Below are positions 59,847-60,444 of a stretch of DNA of 60,444 bases, one piece after another (position 1 is the first letter of the stretch; each line of letters opens with the position of its first letter). The notes under the pieces were generated by a model. That model did not search any database and was not told where the DNA came from. It saw only the letters and a list, made by a program, of their open reading frames with translations. Location: the NCBI GenBank assembly GCA_900314995.1, contig OMXK01000013.1:1-60444 (forward strand), in the 5' to 3' direction. The position numbers were made by a program, and so were the translations under genes. Origin of the DNA: an uncultured Prevotella sp. (GTDB taxonomy: Bacteria > Bacteroidota > Bacteroidia > Bacteroidales > Bacteroidaceae).

Positions 59847-60154
59847 GGTTACGGTTACAGTTGTAACCATGTAACCTTTTAAGAGTTAATAGGCTGATTT
59901 TGTAAACTAATTTCAAATCCGCCATTTTAAAGGCGCTATTTTGTATCCGTCTGACATACAATCAGTTACAAGGCACTAAGTTTATCGTTAGCAAACACTG
60001 AGTTTATAGGGACTAAAAGGGTAGTTTCTCGTAATGAAACCAGTGCTTACATTACGGCAAACTCAGTGTTTGCAGGGTGCGATTTTATATTGTAAACTAA
60101 TTTCAAAATAGCATACCAGTAAAAGGTTACATGGTTACAACTGTAACCGTAACC
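59847..60154. repeat. 308-bp MITE-like repeat with perfect 35-bp inverted ends
   Basis: The 35-bp left end (59847-59881: GGTTACGGTTACAGTTGTAA, then CCATGTAACC and TTTTA) is exactly inverted at 60120-60154. Inside lie a 17-bp direct repeat TGTAAACTAATTTCAAA (59901-59917 and 60091-60107) and a 15-bp inverted repeat GCAAACACTGAGTTT (59992-60006 and 60058-60072). CATTACGAGAAACTAC (minus, 60021-60036) is shared with the VapE flank. No coding capacity. No clear target-site duplication. The rest of the 59678-60224 gap holds only the unit A promoter and the terminator at 60165. Confidence 0.6.
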
Positions 60155-60164
60155 GTTTGGCATC

Positions 60165-60203
60165 AAAAAAAGTGCTCACAAGGTGTCGTGCACTTTGTGA
60201 GCA
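60165..60203 (-). terminator. terminator of the right-edge gene
   Basis: On the minus strand TGCTCACAA (60195-60203) pairs with TTGTGAGCA (60173-60181), followed by CTTTTTTT. Confidence 0.8.
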
Positions 60204-60224
60204 GGTTAATAGTTAATAGATTTT

Positions 60225-60444
60225 TTATCGCCAAGGATTCTCGAAGGCTACAGGGCCGTTCTCGAGCTTCTGGCATACGATCTCGATGTCCTCGTAGTGC
60301 TCCTCGCCGTCTGCCCAGTACTCCTTGTACTTCACACAGTAGCAGCCTGTGCCCTTCAGCTCCTTCATGTCCTTGCCGTCGATGGTGTTCTGGAACTTCA
60401 CTGAGAAGTCGCGGGGATCTGTGGGAGCGAGCATCCAGCCGAGC
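60225..60444 (-). CDS. unrecognised protein, C-terminal part
   Basis: The frame is open to the right edge, so the gene is partial; an internal Met at 60434 need not be the start. Visible C-terminus: LGWMLAPTDPRDFSVKFQNT, IDGKDMKELKGTGCYCVKY, KEYWADGEEHYEDIEIVCQK, ending AFENPWR. It is beta-rich and compact with three cysteines. I do not recognise the family. Confidence 0.6.
   Translation of the reverse strand, partial: LGWMLAPTDPRDFSVKFQNTIDGKDMKELKGTGCYCVKYKEYWADGEEHYEDIEIVCQKLENGPVAFENPWR

Overview
The window reads as chromosomal DNA of a Bacteroidales bacterium, most likely Prevotella or a close relative. Evidence: the Bacteroidetes promoter signature (TTTG or a close variant, 20 nt, then TAnnTTTG) precedes most transcription units; Shine-Dalgarno sequences are scarce; many exported proteins are lipoproteins with acidic residues after the lipid cysteine; and the gene content is typical (S46 dipeptidyl peptidase, SpmA/SpmB fusion, GPH sugar symporters, SASA esterases, LruC/DUF4842 lipoproteins, BspA-like leucine-rich repeats).

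Layout. 1-6.5 kb: start of pnp on the minus strand, a cysteine-less thioredoxin-fold lipoprotein, tRNA-Val, an esterase and transglutaminase pair, a SASA esterase and a Nudix hydrolase. 6.5-15.1 kb: a housekeeping run topA-aroK-speA-argB, then an ECF sigma factor with a probable membrane anti-sigma factor, a CPBP protease and ribF. 15.2-29.8 kb: an accessory region starting at tRNA-Met. It holds five LruC/DUF4842-type lipoprotein genes, an archaeal-type AAA ATPase, a hipBA pair whose hipA is broken by an internal deletion, and a VapE-like primase/helicase gene lying between mirrored 41-bp inverted repeats. 29.9-40.8 kb: SpmAB, a flippase and an S46 peptidase; a LOG protein and a DEAD-box helicase sharing interlocked divergent promoters; an A-type flavoprotein with a PfkB kinase; an M16 peptidase. 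40.8-49.4 kb: a pentose-glycan block (GH43, GH51, two GPH symporters, SASA esterase) with an ECF sigma factor in one of its operons.

49.4-59.7 kb is the most unusual part. Nine minus-strand genes form two adjacent units with closely similar promoters. They encode three related small exported proteins, a DUF4384 protein, a probable outer-membrane barrel, an exported LRR-caspase with an intact His/Cys dyad, a ~1024-residue coiled-coil protein with four ~100-residue repeats and a transglutaminase-like C-terminus, a CHASE2 membrane protein without an output domain, and a small exported protein. I infer a cell-envelope sensing and proteolysis system; the function is not known from the sequence. 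At the right edge, a ~308-bp repeat with perfect 35-bp inverted ends shares a conserved core with the flank of the VapE element, so both probably belong to one repeat family.
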